64,000 bases of DNA. Origin: SMBSF63 sp034003545. Lineage in GTDB: Bacteria; Chloroflexota; Anaerolineae; Anaerolineales; Anaerolineaceae. The DNA is taken from contig CAYURM010000004.1 of the NCBI GenBank assembly GCA_964447155.1, positions 62,001-126,000 on the forward strand, read 5' to 3'. The notes beneath the pieces are model-generated. The model saw nothing but the letters and a program-made list of their open reading frames with translations, did not search any database and was not told the origin of the DNA. Below are positions 17,258 through 26,522 of the stretch, one piece after another. The stretch's first letter is position 1, and each line of letters starts with the position of its first letter. Both the position numbers and the translations under genes were made by a program.

Positions 17258-18040
17258 ATGCTCGATATTAGTGTTCCAACAATTATCTGGGAAATACTTA
17301 ATTTTCTTGCTTTGAGTATTGGGTTGTATTTTCTTCTGTTTCGCAACGTGTTGAAGCGAGTAGAAGAGCGGACGAAAGAAAAAAACCGTTTGCTGGAAGA
17401 GGTAAAAGAGAATCGCGTGGAAGCAGAAAAAATGCGTGCCGATATTGAAACCCGCCTCGAAAATCTGGAAAGTGAAACTACGGCAATCGTCACGAAGGCG
17501 CAAATGCAGATTGATGCAGAACGTGAAGACGCGATCAAAAAAATGCAGCAGGAAGCCGAGCGCATCCTGAATCAGGCACTTGATGAAGCGGATCAGCTGA
17601 AAAAAGAAACCATGTCAGTGTTTTATCAGCAGGCAGTGGAAACCGTTCTGGATGTGTCCGGAAAGGTGATCCATCGGACAGCGCCTGAAGAACTGCATGC
17701 AAAGCTTGTCGCGGAATTGTTTAAGCAGGTGTGGGAGATGGGAAAAAGCGGAATGCAGCAAGTTGACATCTTGCGCCAATCACTGGGAGACCGTGATCCG
17801 ATTGTTTCCGTTGAAACCGCGTTTCCCTTGAATCCTGAACAGCAGCGGACGCTGATGAATACCTTTAGTGCCCTGGCTGACAGAAATGTGAAGGTTGAAT
17901 TGACGATACGGCCTGAGTTGGCGGCGGGGATGAAGATTCGTATTGGAGACCTGATTGTTGATAATACCATCGCTGCACAGTTAGCAAAGCTGGAAGAGGA
18001 TGTAAAACAAGCGTTGCAGGAGAAGTTGGCAAATGCGTGA
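17258..18040 (+). CDS. atpF: N-ATPase subunit b with C-terminal delta-like extension
   Basis: Peripheral stalk subunit: one N-terminal membrane helix (IIWEILNFLALSIGLYFLLF), a long charged coiled coil to about residue 130, then a globular extension of about 120 residues (VETVLDVSGKVIHRTAPEEL through PELAAGMKIRIGDLIVDNT) resembling the delta subunit. N-ATPase operons lack a separate atpH, and none is present here, so the 260-residue length is expected. It overlaps atpA by 8 bp. Confidence 0.93.
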   Translation: MLDISVPTIIWEILNFLALSIGLYFLLFRNVLKRVEERTKEKNRLLEEVKENRVEAEKMRADIETRLENLESETTAIVTKAQMQIDAEREDAIKKMQQEAERILNQALDEADQLKKETMSVFYQQAVETVLDVSGKVIHRTAPEELHAKLVAELFKQVWEMGKSGMQQVDILRQSLGDRDPIVSVETAFPLNPEQQRTLMNTFSALADRNVKVELTIRPELAAGMKIRIGDLIVDNTIAAQLAKLEEDVKQALQEKLANA

Positions 18041-19715
18041 TGATGTTATAAATTCCAGCGTCGATGAGCGGGATCTTGGACTGCTTGAATCGTTGAAAAG
18101 TGAGATCAACAAGCGGAGTGACTTGCGGGAAGAATCTGTCAGAATGGTTAACCATATCTTGACGGGCAAAGAGGATCCCACTGCTTCTGCTGCATTGATT
18201 AATGGTCAAATGATGCAGTTGATTGATTTATTACATAGCAAGGCAGAAACATTTGCGCCGCAGGTGTGGTTCAAAGATGTGGGGACGGTGCAGCATGTGG
18301 GAAACGGGGTCGCGAATTTGTCCGGGCTGCATGGCGTGCGTACGGATGAACTGGTTGTTTTCCCTGACGGCGTGACCGGTCTGGTTTTAAACCTGGAAGA
18401 AGAACGGGTAGACGTGATTCTGCTTGGCCCTGCGGATGGGATCCGCGGCGGTGATCTGGTCACTTCCACTGAAATGCGGCTGAAAATCCCGGTTGGACCG
18501 AAAATGCTGGGGCGGGTCGTCAATCCTTTGGGGGAACCGATTGATGACGGCGGCCCGATCCGTGCTGCTGCCTATTCCTATCTGGAGGCAGACGCACCCG
18601 GAATTGTGGAGCGTTCCCCGGTTGATCAACCCTTGCAGACCGGCACCAAAACGGTAGATGCATTGATTCCTTTGGGGCGCGGGCAGCGTGAATTAATTGT
18701 GGGCGATCGCCAGACCGGGAAAACCACTTTAGCGATTGATGCGATCCTTAATCAGAAAGACAGCGATGTGGATTGTATCTATGTTGCAATAGGACAAAAG
18801 AAATCATCAACACTAGCAATTATTGAGAAGTTGCATGCAGAAGGCGCAATGAAATATACGACGGTTATCATGGCCAGCCCGGATGATCCGCCAGCGCTGC
18901 GATATCTTGCACCGTATGCCGGCTGCTCGATGGCCGAACATTTTTTAAAAATGGGACGGGATGTGTTGATTGTCTATGATGATTTGAGCAAACATGCCGA
19001 TTCCTATCGGGAGTTAAGTCTTCTGCTGCGGCGCCCGCCTGGACGTGAAGCTTATCCTGGAGATATTTTTTATCTGCATTCCCGGCTGCTGGAAAGGGCG
19101 TGCAAGGTCAGTGAAGAATCTGGCGGTGGGTCGATCACCGCTTTACCGATTGTCAGCATCCAGCGCGGAAACATCGCAGCGTATATTCCAACGAACCTGA
19201 TCTCGATCACGGACGGACAAATTATTTTGAGTGCTGATCTGTTTAATCTCGGCGTACTGCCCGCGATTGATATTAGCCGCTCTGTGTCACGTGTGGGCGG
19301 AGCGGCGCAAACCAAAGCAATGCGCAAAGTTTCCGGTGATGTGCGGTTGGAACTTTCGCAATACGAAGAAGTTGTGCGCTTTGCAAAATTTGGTACGGAA
19401 GTTGACCCGACCACGAAAAGACAGATTGAACGTGGCAAGCGAATTCAATTGGCCCTGGCCCAAGGGCCGCACGATCCGGTGCCGGTTGTAGATCAAATTA
19501 TTGTGTTATTTTCAGCAGTAGGGGGGTATCTGGATGAGATTGATTTATCGGAGGTTGCGCAATTCCAGCAATATTTACTGAAAGCACTGCATGATGAGCA
19601 TTTCCCTGTGCTGCTGAGGATTTCACGGGACGGGGAATTGCCCGCTGATATTATGCAAGAGCTTCATGATCTGGTTGGTGAGTACAGCGTAAAGTGGCTG
19701 GAACGGGAGAAATAG
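18033..19715 (+). CDS. atpA: N-ATPase subunit alpha
   Basis: Non-catalytic nucleotide-binding subunit. P-loop GDRQTGKTTLAIDAI begins at residue 224; RPPGREAYPGDIFYLHSRLLERA and the VSRVGGAAQTKAMR signature follow. At 560 residues it is longer than classical alpha (about 510), mainly through an N-terminal extension of about 60 residues. Only one base separates its stop from the next gene, a PII-like protein not normally part of ATPase operons. Confidence 0.96.
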   Translation: MRDDVINSSVDERDLGLLESLKSEINKRSDLREESVRMVNHILTGKEDPTASAALINGQMMQLIDLLHSKAETFAPQVWFKDVGTVQHVGNGVANLSGLHGVRTDELVVFPDGVTGLVLNLEEERVDVILLGPADGIRGGDLVTSTEMRLKIPVGPKMLGRVVNPLGEPIDDGGPIRAAAYSYLEADAPGIVERSPVDQPLQTGTKTVDALIPLGRGQRELIVGDRQTGKTTLAIDAILNQKDSDVDCIYVAIGQKKSSTLAIIEKLHAEGAMKYTTVIMASPDDPPALRYLAPYAGCSMAEHFLKMGRDVLIVYDDLSKHADSYRELSLLLRRPPGREAYPGDIFYLHSRLLERACKVSEESGGGSITALPIVSIQRGNIAAYIPTNLISITDGQIILSADLFNLGVLPAIDISRSVSRVGGAAQTKAMRKVSGDVRLELSQYEEVVRFAKFGTEVDPTTKRQIERGKRIQLALAQGPHDPVPVVDQIIVLFSAVGGYLDEIDLSEVAQFQQYLLKALHDEHFPVLLRISRDGELPADIMQELHDLVGEYSVKWLEREK

Positions 19716-19716
19716 G

Positions 19717-20040
19717 ATGAGAAAAATGGTGATGACCGTCGTTCCTCGTGATGGTGCAGAAGATTTATTGAGTGCTTTGGTGAATGGCGGTTATACAGCT
19801 ACATTCATGGAATCGCGGGGCGGTATGCTGCGGCAATCGCAGCTTTCGCTTTTTACGGCGGTGGATAGTGAGGAGCTGGAAAAGGTTCTGGCAATTATTC
19901 GTAGCAGCTGTTCTTCGGAAGCGCTCGTCCAGGCCCAGGAGGATGGAGAAACTTTTTCGTTTGGACAATCCAGCATGTCTTCCGGGGTGGGGGGGGCGGT
20001 AATCTTTATCTGGAATATTGAGGGAATTGAGATTGTTTAA
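19717..20040 (+). CDS. PII-like protein of the cyclic-di-AMP receptor family (PstA/DarA type), inside the N-ATPase operon
   Basis: A 107-residue protein that aligns along its full length with the PstA/DarA (DUF970) family of trimeric PII-like c-di-AMP receptors. Shared landmarks are the N-terminal strand KMVMTVVP, the loop GGMLR at 35-39 (GGFLR in Staphylococcus PstA), the helix ELEKVLAIIRSSC, and the final strand VGGAVIFIWNIE at 91-102. Some polar positions before GGMLR differ from PstA (VNGGYTAT where PstA has KNNFRAT), so ligand specificity may differ. It sits one base after atpA and its stop overlaps the atpG start (TAATG), so it must be made together with the ATPase. A regulatory or structural role on the enzyme is inference. 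Confidence 0.82.
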   Translation: MRKMVMTVVPRDGAEDLLSALVNGGYTATFMESRGGMLRQSQLSLFTAVDSEELEKVLAIIRSSCSSEALVQAQEDGETFSFGQSSMSSGVGGAVIFIWNIEGIEIV

Positions 20041-20921
20041 TGGATATTGAGCGAACGCAGGCGCGGCTTGAAAATGCAGAGACGGTGGAACCGATGTTGG
20101 GGGCATTGCGAACGATTTCGCTTGGCACCTGGCAGTCCGCAGTCAACCGGCGGCAAGGATTGAAGACAACTTCGCGAGAATATGATGCCATGCTGGCTTC
20201 CTTGATGCCTGCTCTTATGAAAATCAGGGAGGCAAAGAAACGTCCTGCTGCACAGGAAGCACGTTGTGACCGCCAGGTGGTCGTGTTGGCAGGTACGGAA
20301 CGGGGATTGTGCGGGCGGCTGGATCAGGATTTGATTGATTTTGCCAAGCAATCACCTGAGCTCGTGCGCTCCATGGAAAGCTCCGAATTCGTTGTGATCG
20401 GTGGCAGATTGAGCAAAGCGGTGGCCCGGCAATTGGCTGCACCAGAAAAAACATATTCTGCTTCTTCTACTGCTTTACCAGCATTCCCTGAAGTGTTTGG
20501 CATGATACAGGGGTGGTTGCAGCGCTTGGCAAATCATGAATTGGGACGGGTTTTGGTGTTTTTCACTGCCTTTCATGGCGCCACGCAGCGCGAGCCGTCG
20601 GTCATTCAATTGCTGCCGTATGAATTGGATCTTGGGGCTTCTGGGCAATCTGAGAGCTGGCCCCCGCCAATCATTGAGACAGACCCGGCGCAGCTTTTTG
20701 TGCGGATTTATGAACAACTGGCGGCCATCCGTCTCTATGATGTGTTGCTGCAAACAAAAGCCGCCATTCATTCTGCGCGGTTTCAAATGATGGAAGATTC
20801 AACAAAGAATGCCGAGCGATTGATTGAAGAATTAACGATTATCCTGCAAACCGAACGGCGTCAAGCAATTACCAGAGAGATGCAGGAATTGGCTGTTGGA
20901 GCCGGGTTGTTACAGCATTAG
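20040..20921 (+). CDS. atpG: N-ATPase subunit gamma
   Basis: Central rotor shaft, 293 residues. The N-terminal coiled-coil helix (IERTQARLENAETVEPMLGALRTISLG) and C-terminal helix (IHSARFQMMEDSTKNAERLIEEL) flank a Rossmann-like domain with VVVLAGTERGLCGRLDQDLI. It is the last gene of the N-ATPase operon, in the usual position. No clear terminator follows; a repeat region separates it from the convergent flavoprotein gene. Confidence 0.92.
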   Translation: MDIERTQARLENAETVEPMLGALRTISLGTWQSAVNRRQGLKTTSREYDAMLASLMPALMKIREAKKRPAAQEARCDRQVVVLAGTERGLCGRLDQDLIDFAKQSPELVRSMESSEFVVIGGRLSKAVARQLAAPEKTYSASSTALPAFPEVFGMIQGWLQRLANHELGRVLVFFTAFHGATQREPSVIQLLPYELDLGASGQSESWPPPIIETDPAQLFVRIYEQLAAIRLYDVLLQTKAAIHSARFQMMEDSTKNAERLIEELTIILQTERRQAITREMQELAVGAGLLQH

Positions 20922-20937
20922 ATGTATCAGCGAGTGG

Positions 20938-20990
20938 GGCTTCGACAAGCTCAGCCTCCGGGAAACTCAGCCTTCGACAAGCGCAGTCTG
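20938..20990. repeat. Two degenerate copies of a 15-bp palindromic repeat
   Basis: CTTCGACAAGCTCAG (20940-20954) and CTTCGACAAGCGCAG (20972-20986) differ at one base; each contains the small hairpin GCTT-CGAC-AAGC or its variant, and TCAGCC also recurs. This resembles dispersed REP-like sequence. The stop codon of the flavoprotein gene at 20967 lies within it. Confidence 0.55.
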
Positions 20991-22205
20991 CGGGCACTGC
21001 GCAGCGTGGCGGCCAGCGACTACGCCGCTGGAAAAAGCCCACTGCAGATTGTACCCGCCACAAGGCCCATGCACATCCAATACTTCTCCGGCAAAGAAAA
21101 GGCCGGGAAGTATTTTTGATTCCAGTGATTGCGGATCAACTTCGGTCAGGGGGACGCCGCCGGTAGAAAGCTGGCAGAATTCGAATCCGCGAACACCTTC
21201 TATTTTCAATGAATATGCAGAAAGATACGTCAGGATGCGGCGAATATCTTTGTTTTGGAAGCTGGACAGCACCTGATCGGGTGGCACGTGAAGATTTTTC
21301 AATGCAAACGATGCAATTTTCGGCGGTATCACTGTACCTAATACGATGTTGATGGGGATGGAAGAGTGTGCAAAGCGTGCAAAAATGTTCTTGAGGGCAT
21401 CTTCATAGCCGGAAATGAAATTGATCTCTACTTCGAGATTGATATGCTTATGTTGAGACACCAGATAGCTGATGTCCATCACACCGGGACCGTTGATTCC
21501 GCCTTTGGTGAAAATAATATTACCGCGAGTTTCATCAAGCAGTTTGCCGTTGCCGAACAGGCGAATGCCTGCATCCATGCGAACGCCCTGGATCGCAGCA
21601 ACTGCTTTTTGAGAAATAATCAATGGGGCGAGGGCGGGTTGGATGGATATAATTTTATGGCCTAGTGCGCGGAGAGTGGGGAAGATACTTCCATCCGAGC
21701 CTAAAGTCGGATACGCTTTTCCGCCAACTGCGACCACGAGTTTGTCTACGAAGATGGCGGCCTGACCGGTTGAAAATTTTAGCAGGAAGCCCTGCTTTTG
21801 CGGGAGGATGTGGTTAACTTTGTGGGATAGATGTAAATCTGCGCCAGATTCCAGCAGGTGGGCAGCAAAGATGCTGGCAACGTTTGCGGCAGAATAGGAG
21901 AGCGGATAGACCCAGCCATCCGGTGTGGCCTGGGTGAGGATGCCAAGATCGTGCAGGTATTCCAGCAGGTCCGGGTGGTTGAATTGCTTGAGGATAGCGT
22001 CAACAACGGCTAGCGATGAGGCGTGGTATCTATCACTTGCCGCCCGCGTATTGGTCAGGTTGCAGCGACCAGCACCGGTGACCAGCAGTTTGCGGCCAAC
22101 CATATCATTTAAATCAAAGAGGAGCACTTCAGCGCCGGATTTCCTTGCCTCAAGAGCAGCCAGAATTCCTGCAGGGCCTGCGCCAATGATCCCAATTGTT
22201 TGCAT
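20967..22205 (-). CDS. HI0933/BaiN-family FAD-dependent flavoprotein
   Basis: A 412-residue flavoprotein of the HI0933 family (aminoacetone oxidase-like, BaiN-like). N-terminal FAD motif IGIIGAGPAGILAALEARKSG, then the family signature GRKLLVTGAGRCNLTN, LVVAVGGKAYPTLGSDGS, and C-terminal GLFFAGEVLDVHGPCGGYNLQWAFSSG (split here only by reading position). Substrates are known for few members, including reduction of dehydro-bile acids, so I give no specific function. The last residues (ALVEG) are encoded by a REP-like repeat, suggesting that the original C-terminus was changed. Confidence 0.87.
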   Translation of the reverse strand: MQTIGIIGAGPAGILAALEARKSGAEVLLFDLNDMVGRKLLVTGAGRCNLTNTRAASDRYHASSLAVVDAILKQFNHPDLLEYLHDLGILTQATPDGWVYPLSYSAANVASIFAAHLLESGADLHLSHKVNHILPQKQGFLLKFSTGQAAIFVDKLVVAVGGKAYPTLGSDGSIFPTLRALGHKIISIQPALAPLIISQKAVAAIQGVRMDAGIRLFGNGKLLDETRGNIIFTKGGINGPGVMDISYLVSQHKHINLEVEINFISGYEDALKNIFARFAHSSIPINIVLGTVIPPKIASFALKNLHVPPDQVLSSFQNKDIRRILTYLSAYSLKIEGVRGFEFCQLSTGGVPLTEVDPQSLESKILPGLFFAGEVLDVHGPCGGYNLQWAFSSGVVAGRHAAQCPQTALVEG

Positions 22206-22229
22206 ATGCTAAGCCGCCTGTGTGATAAA

Positions 22230-23513
22230 TTATTGACGAACGTGATAATTACCCTGAATGACCCATTTGTAGGTGGTCAATTCGTATAATGCCATTGGGC
22301 CGCGGGCATGCAATTTCTGGGTGGAGATGGCGACTTCCGCGCCCAGACCGAGCTTGGAGCCGTCGGTGAAGCGGGTGGAGGAATTGACATACACACAAGC
22401 TGAATCGACCTCGTTCATAAATCGTTGGGCATGTTCCTGGTTTTCGGTGAGAATGCCGTCAGAATGGGCTGTTCCATGAATTCGGATATGCTCCATTGCT
22501 TCGTCCAGATCAGCGACGATTTTGATGCCCAGATTAAGGGAAAGCCATTCTTTGTCAAAATCGCCGGGGCTTGCTTGTTGGACAGTTTCAGTTTCGCCGC
22601 CGTAAAATGCGATTGCTTTCTCGTCAAGATGGAAGATTACGCCATCTTCCGAGAGGGTATTAACGATCATGGGCAGTACGTTTGCAGCGATTGCGCGATG
22701 CAGCAAAACGGTATCAAGGGCATTACAGACGGAAGGACGCTGAACTTTGGCATTCTGGATGACTTTGACCGAGGCGGCAAGGTCAGCTGTTTGATCGACG
22801 TAGAGGTGGCAAATACCGATCCCGCCGGTGATGACGGGGATCATACTGTTTTCGCGGCAGAACTTGTGCAAAGCGGCGCCGCCGCGGGGAATGAGCATAT
22901 CCACATAGTCATACATTTTCAGCAGTTCGCCGATAAGGGCGCGATCAGGGCTATCAATGAACTGGACGCCATTTTCAGGCAGACCTGCTTCATGCATTGC
23001 CTGCCGGATGATGCGAATCAGCGCACGATTTGTATTCAGGGTTTCGCTGCCGCCGCGCAGGATGACGGCATTGCCGGATTTCAAGGCGAGACCGGTGATG
23101 TCGACTGTAACATTGGGACGGGCTTCATAGATGACGGCCAGGACGCCCAGCGGGACGCGCTGCTTGAAAACGTGCAATCCATCGGCGGTTTCTTTTTCTT
23201 CGCAGGTTTCGCCAACGGGGTCGGGGAGATTGGCTACTGCACGCAAGTCTGCGACGATGCCAGCTATGCGGGTTTCGTTCAATGCGAGCCGGTCAAGCAT
23301 AGAGTCGCTGAGGCCCGCTTTGCGAGCTTCCTGGACGTCTACCTCATTTGCGGCGATGATTTCATCGCCGTGTTCAAGAAGGAGGTCTGCCATAGATACA
23401 AGGGCTGCCTTCTTTTTTTCTGTGGATAAAAGCGCTAGTTTGCCTGATGCTTCTTTGGCTTTGATGCAGAGTTCCTTAATCATATAAGTTCCCGTGTTGC
23501 TGACGATTTTCAT
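22230..23513 (-). CDS. proA: Gamma-glutamyl phosphate reductase
   Basis: Second step of proline synthesis: NADPH reduction of gamma-glutamyl phosphate to glutamate semialdehyde. Family motifs: VPLGVLAVIYEARPNVTVDITGLA-type segment near 115-140, GNAVILRGGSE, IPRGGAALHKF, the catalytic-Cys region VQRPSVCNALDTVLLH, and VNSSTRFTDGSKLGLGAEV. The start at 23513 overlaps the proB stop by 4 bp (ATGA); an alternative ATG at 23483 gives MIKELCIKAKEA. Confidence 0.96.
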   Translation of the reverse strand: MKIVSNTGTYMIKELCIKAKEASGKLALLSTEKKKAALVSMADLLLEHGDEIIAANEVDVQEARKAGLSDSMLDRLALNETRIAGIVADLRAVANLPDPVGETCEEKETADGLHVFKQRVPLGVLAVIYEARPNVTVDITGLALKSGNAVILRGGSETLNTNRALIRIIRQAMHEAGLPENGVQFIDSPDRALIGELLKMYDYVDMLIPRGGAALHKFCRENSMIPVITGGIGICHLYVDQTADLAASVKVIQNAKVQRPSVCNALDTVLLHRAIAANVLPMIVNTLSEDGVIFHLDEKAIAFYGGETETVQQASPGDFDKEWLSLNLGIKIVADLDEAMEHIRIHGTAHSDGILTENQEHAQRFMNEVDSACVYVNSSTRFTDGSKLGLGAEVAISTQKLHARGPMALYELTTYKWVIQGNYHVRQ

Positions 23514-24619
23514 AATAATAGCATATTGTTATGGTGGATCACTTCTTGGCCGAAAGTGTATCCGAGGATGTTTTCAATTTCAGCGGATTGGTGCCTGCGG
23601 ATTTGAGCCAGATCAGCAGCGCCATAGTTTGTTATGCCCAGGGCAATTGGGTTTTGCTTTGGGTCAATGATGTGTACGGTATCACCACGCTCAAATTCAC
23701 CATTTATATCGACAATGCCGACGGGCAGCAAACTCCCGCCGTGGATGAGGGCTTTCGCAGCACCTTTATCAATCACAATCCTGCCGACAGCAGATTGTGC
23801 CCCGGAGAGGATGTAACGTTTGCGGCTTTCGACGGTGCTGGCAACGGTGGTGAAAAATGTGCCGACTTTCTCATCGTTGGCGATGCGTTGCAAAATGTCA
23901 GGGGATTCGCCGTTGGCGATGACCACGGCTGTGCCAGAACGTCGCGCCAGGTCAGCTGCTTCCAGCTTGGTAACCATGCCACCCGTGCCGAGGCCGGTTT
24001 TGCTGCCCCCGGCCGCTTTCCAGAGTTCTTCCGGGATGTCAGGCGTGGAAACCAAGGGGATTAATTCTGCATCCGGGTTGCTGCGAGGATCGCTGGAGTA
24101 GATTCCTTCCTGGTCGGTGAGGAGGATAAGCAGGTCAGCGTCGATCAAATTGGCGACCATTGCGGAGAGGTTGTCGTTATCACCAAAGCGGATCTCCTCG
24201 GTGGCGACGGTATCATTTTCGTTGATGACGGGAATCACGCCATACGATAGCAGCGCTTCCATCGTGTTGCGGGCGTTTAAATATCGACGGCGATCGGAGA
24301 GGTCAGAGCGGGTCAGCAGAATTTGGGAGACAGTTTTGCTGTACAGTCTAAAGAGGTCAGTGTAGATGCTCATCAACCGAGGCTGACCAACCGAGGAAAG
24401 CATCTGCTTTGAAGGCACAAATTTTGGAAAGTCAGGGAAATTCAGCGCTTCCCGGCCTGCGGCAATCCCGCCGGAGGTAACCAAAATGACCTGGATGCCG
24501 CTGGTGTGCATGTCGGCAATTTGCTGAACAACCTGAACCAGGCGGGGCAGAGAAATGCCTGCCATGCCTGAAGTGAGGGTTGAGGTACCGATTTTAATAA
24601 TAATACGTTTATATTTCAT
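23510..24619 (-). CDS. proB: Glutamate 5-kinase with PUA domain
   Basis: First step of proline synthesis, ATP-dependent phosphorylation of glutamate. The amino acid kinase domain (residues 1 to about 255) shows IIIKIGTSTLT, VTSGGIAAGREAL, VIPVINENDTVATEEIRFGDND and GTGGMVTKLEAADLA. A C-terminal PUA domain (about 280-360) has KGAAKALIHGGSLLPVGI. It precedes and overlaps proA. In known enzymes feedback inhibition by proline acts on this subunit. Confidence 0.96.
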   Translation of the reverse strand: MKYKRIIIKIGTSTLTSGMAGISLPRLVQVVQQIADMHTSGIQVILVTSGGIAAGREALNFPDFPKFVPSKQMLSSVGQPRLMSIYTDLFRLYSKTVSQILLTRSDLSDRRRYLNARNTMEALLSYGVIPVINENDTVATEEIRFGDNDNLSAMVANLIDADLLILLTDQEGIYSSDPRSNPDAELIPLVSTPDIPEELWKAAGGSKTGLGTGGMVTKLEAADLARRSGTAVVIANGESPDILQRIANDEKVGTFFTTVASTVESRKRYILSGAQSAVGRIVIDKGAAKALIHGGSLLPVGIVDINGEFERGDTVHIIDPKQNPIALGITNYGAADLAQIRRHQSAEIENILGYTFGQEVIHHNNMLLL

Positions 24620-24654
24620 CTTGTTTCAATCAATATTTCGTGTAGCCGATAGAA

Positions 24655-25428
24655 TTATACCTGACTGTGCTCCTGGATGAATTGCCAGGCCAGGTTTGCT
24701 GTTTCATCAAATTTGTCGCCAAGCAGAATGCAATGTTCGGCGTCAGGATAAAAGTATTTTTTCTTGAACCGGGAGGAAATGTTGTCGATAACAATATCTC
24801 CGCTGACAAGGTCGATGGTTTTATCTTTGCCGCCCATGAACACAAGCACAGGCTGGGTGATGTTATGTAACTTGCCGATGGTTTCGTTTTCCAGGGCGAT
24901 GAGCTGCTTGACACCATTGAGGGGGTTGACGCGGTATCCCTGCCAGGTGGTATTGCCTTCCAGATCGCTTTTTGGGGAATATTTCACGATGCCTGAGAGA
25001 TACTTAATGACAATTTTATCGATGAACCCAAGCGGCAGCTTCATGGCAGGGGAATAAGCAAGCACACCTGCTATCTCAGAATGCAAGGCGGCCAGGAGCA
25101 GTGCGACGACTGCCCCTGTGGATTCCCCGCCGACAAAAATGCGGTCACAATGCGATGCCAATTGGGCGTAACCGTCTTCGCCTGTTTTGAGCCAATCCTG
25201 CCAGTGGATACGCAGCATATCTTCAGGCGCGGTTGCATGTCCGGCAAGGGCTGGTGTGGCAACGGACAGGCCGCGGCGCATAAAGAATTCTGCCAGGCGG
25301 CGTACTTCAAAAGGCGTAGCAGTAAATCCGTGCAGCAGCAACACCCCCGTTTTCCCGGCAAGGGAAAGGATGGGTGATCCGTCGAGCTGCGGGTTATGGA
25401 GATGCGGATTCAAGGTTTTTTCGTTCAT
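24655..25428 (-). CDS. Alpha/beta hydrolase (monoacylglycerol lipase/carboxylesterase type)
   Basis: A 257-residue alpha/beta hydrolase similar to Est30-type carboxylesterases: LLLHGFTATPFEVRRLAEFF with the oxyanion motif, nucleophile elbow GGESTGA, GGKDKTIDL with the presumed Asp, and DAEHCILL with the catalytic His. It is soluble, with no signal peptide. It lies downstream of the terminator of the hydrogenase operon and is probably transcribed separately. Confidence 0.88.
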   Translation of the reverse strand: MNEKTLNPHLHNPQLDGSPILSLAGKTGVLLLHGFTATPFEVRRLAEFFMRRGLSVATPALAGHATAPEDMLRIHWQDWLKTGEDGYAQLASHCDRIFVGGESTGAVVALLLAALHSEIAGVLAYSPAMKLPLGFIDKIVIKYLSGIVKYSPKSDLEGNTTWQGYRVNPLNGVKQLIALENETIGKLHNITQPVLVFMGGKDKTIDLVSGDIVIDNISSRFKKKYFYPDAEHCILLGDKFDETANLAWQFIQEHSQV

Positions 25429-25492
25429 TGGTCAGCCTGTTCACAAGAAGAGAGATGTTTGTTAATTGTATTCCAGTAATCGGAATATGCAT

Positions 25493-25525
25493 ACAAAAAG
25501 CAGCGATAAGAATTTATCGCTGCTT
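25493..25525 (-). terminator. Intrinsic terminator of the AOR-Hdr-Mvh operon
   Basis: On the minus strand a 12-bp stem, AAGCAGCGATAA (25514-25525) with its complement at 25498-25509, closes a 4-base loop and runs into CTTTTTG. It lies 20 bp after the polyferredoxin stop. Confidence 0.87.
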
Positions 25526-25544
25526 GATTCGAAAAGCAAAATTC

Positions 25545-26513
25545 TTATTTTTTGTTCAGGAGGATACGGCTGCCCGGGAGGGCTTTGAGCAAGTCCCTTC
25601 GTTTCAGCGCACGTTTCTTGTCCAGTTCGATCATGCTGGCTTTGTCATCAGCCAGTTTTCGAAGAGCATCCGTCCATGAACCGCTTTCGACTGGTTCGTG
25701 TCCAATGCGCCAGCGTTCTACCCAGATGGGCAGAGCTTCCTGATTATTGACGGTTTTGTGCTGGCGTTTGACTTCTACACCATAAGATTGGTAGGTGTAT
25801 TCGCTCTCATCATATTCCCGTTTGACGGGGCAGACCTGCATGCAGGCGCCGCATTTGATGCAGTAATAATCTGCAAGGACAAGCTCGCCATCGTCATTGA
25901 TATGCAGGGCACGGGTCGGGCAGATGTCAGCGCAGGCGGTACAGCCTTCCACGCAGCGATTGCGATACAGTTCCACTTTTCCTTGCCAGGGTTGGCGAAC
26001 GGTAAATGCGCCATCGCTGGCGATTTCGCACTGGCGGCAGCGGATGCAATGCGGATCGTTGACCACCATCGTCTCTTCATCTTCATCATAGCTGATGACT
26101 TGGGTTGGACAATTGTCGATAACAAAGTCTTTGAGATCGAAATCGAATTTGTCTTTGTCGAATTGGGTGGACTGGATCAGTTCGGGAAAAGCGCCATGTT
26201 CCAGGACGGGATTTTCCCGCTTGTCGTTGATCGTCATCGAAATGGCATGTTTGGGACACATGACCTCGCAAATGCCACATAAAACGCATTTTTCAGTGTC
26301 AATGTCAATGGTTGGTTTTTTGATCAGTCTGCCGTCTACGATTTCACCATCCTGATGGATGACGGCCCCTTTGGGACATGCCAGCGGGCCAATTTCGCAG
26401 CCAACACAAAAGTCGAGATTCCACCTCATCACGTAGTGGCGGGTGACCATCGACCGTTCGAGAACGATTTCGTGTTCGGTGCGTGTTTTTTGGGTTAATC
26501 CTCGAGCACTCAT
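25545..26513 (-). CDS. Polyferredoxin, last gene of the AOR-Hdr-Mvh operon
   Basis: A 322-residue iron-sulfur protein with about five [4Fe-4S]-type Cys groups: CVGCEIGPLACP, CVLCGICEVMCP, CIRCRQCE, CVEGCTACADICP and CIKCGACMQVCP. The CIRCRQCE group is incomplete as a ferredoxin motif and may bind differently. The C-terminal 90 residues are charged and without Cys. It follows the hydrogenase large subunit after a short gap with ribosome site TTAGGAGAAA and resembles MvhB-type polyferredoxins linked to methyl-viologen-reducing hydrogenase. It is a likely electron wire or soluble acceptor for the complex. Confidence 0.85.
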   Translation of the reverse strand: MSARGLTQKTRTEHEIVLERSMVTRHYVMRWNLDFCVGCEIGPLACPKGAVIHQDGEIVDGRLIKKPTIDIDTEKCVLCGICEVMCPKHAISMTINDKRENPVLEHGAFPELIQSTQFDKDKFDFDLKDFVIDNCPTQVISYDEDEETMVVNDPHCIRCRQCEIASDGAFTVRQPWQGKVELYRNRCVEGCTACADICPTRALHINDDGELVLADYYCIKCGACMQVCPVKREYDESEYTYQSYGVEVKRQHKTVNNQEALPIWVERWRIGHEPVESGSWTDALRKLADDKASMIELDKKRALKRRDLLKALPGSRILLNKK

Positions 26514-26522
26514 TGATTTCTC

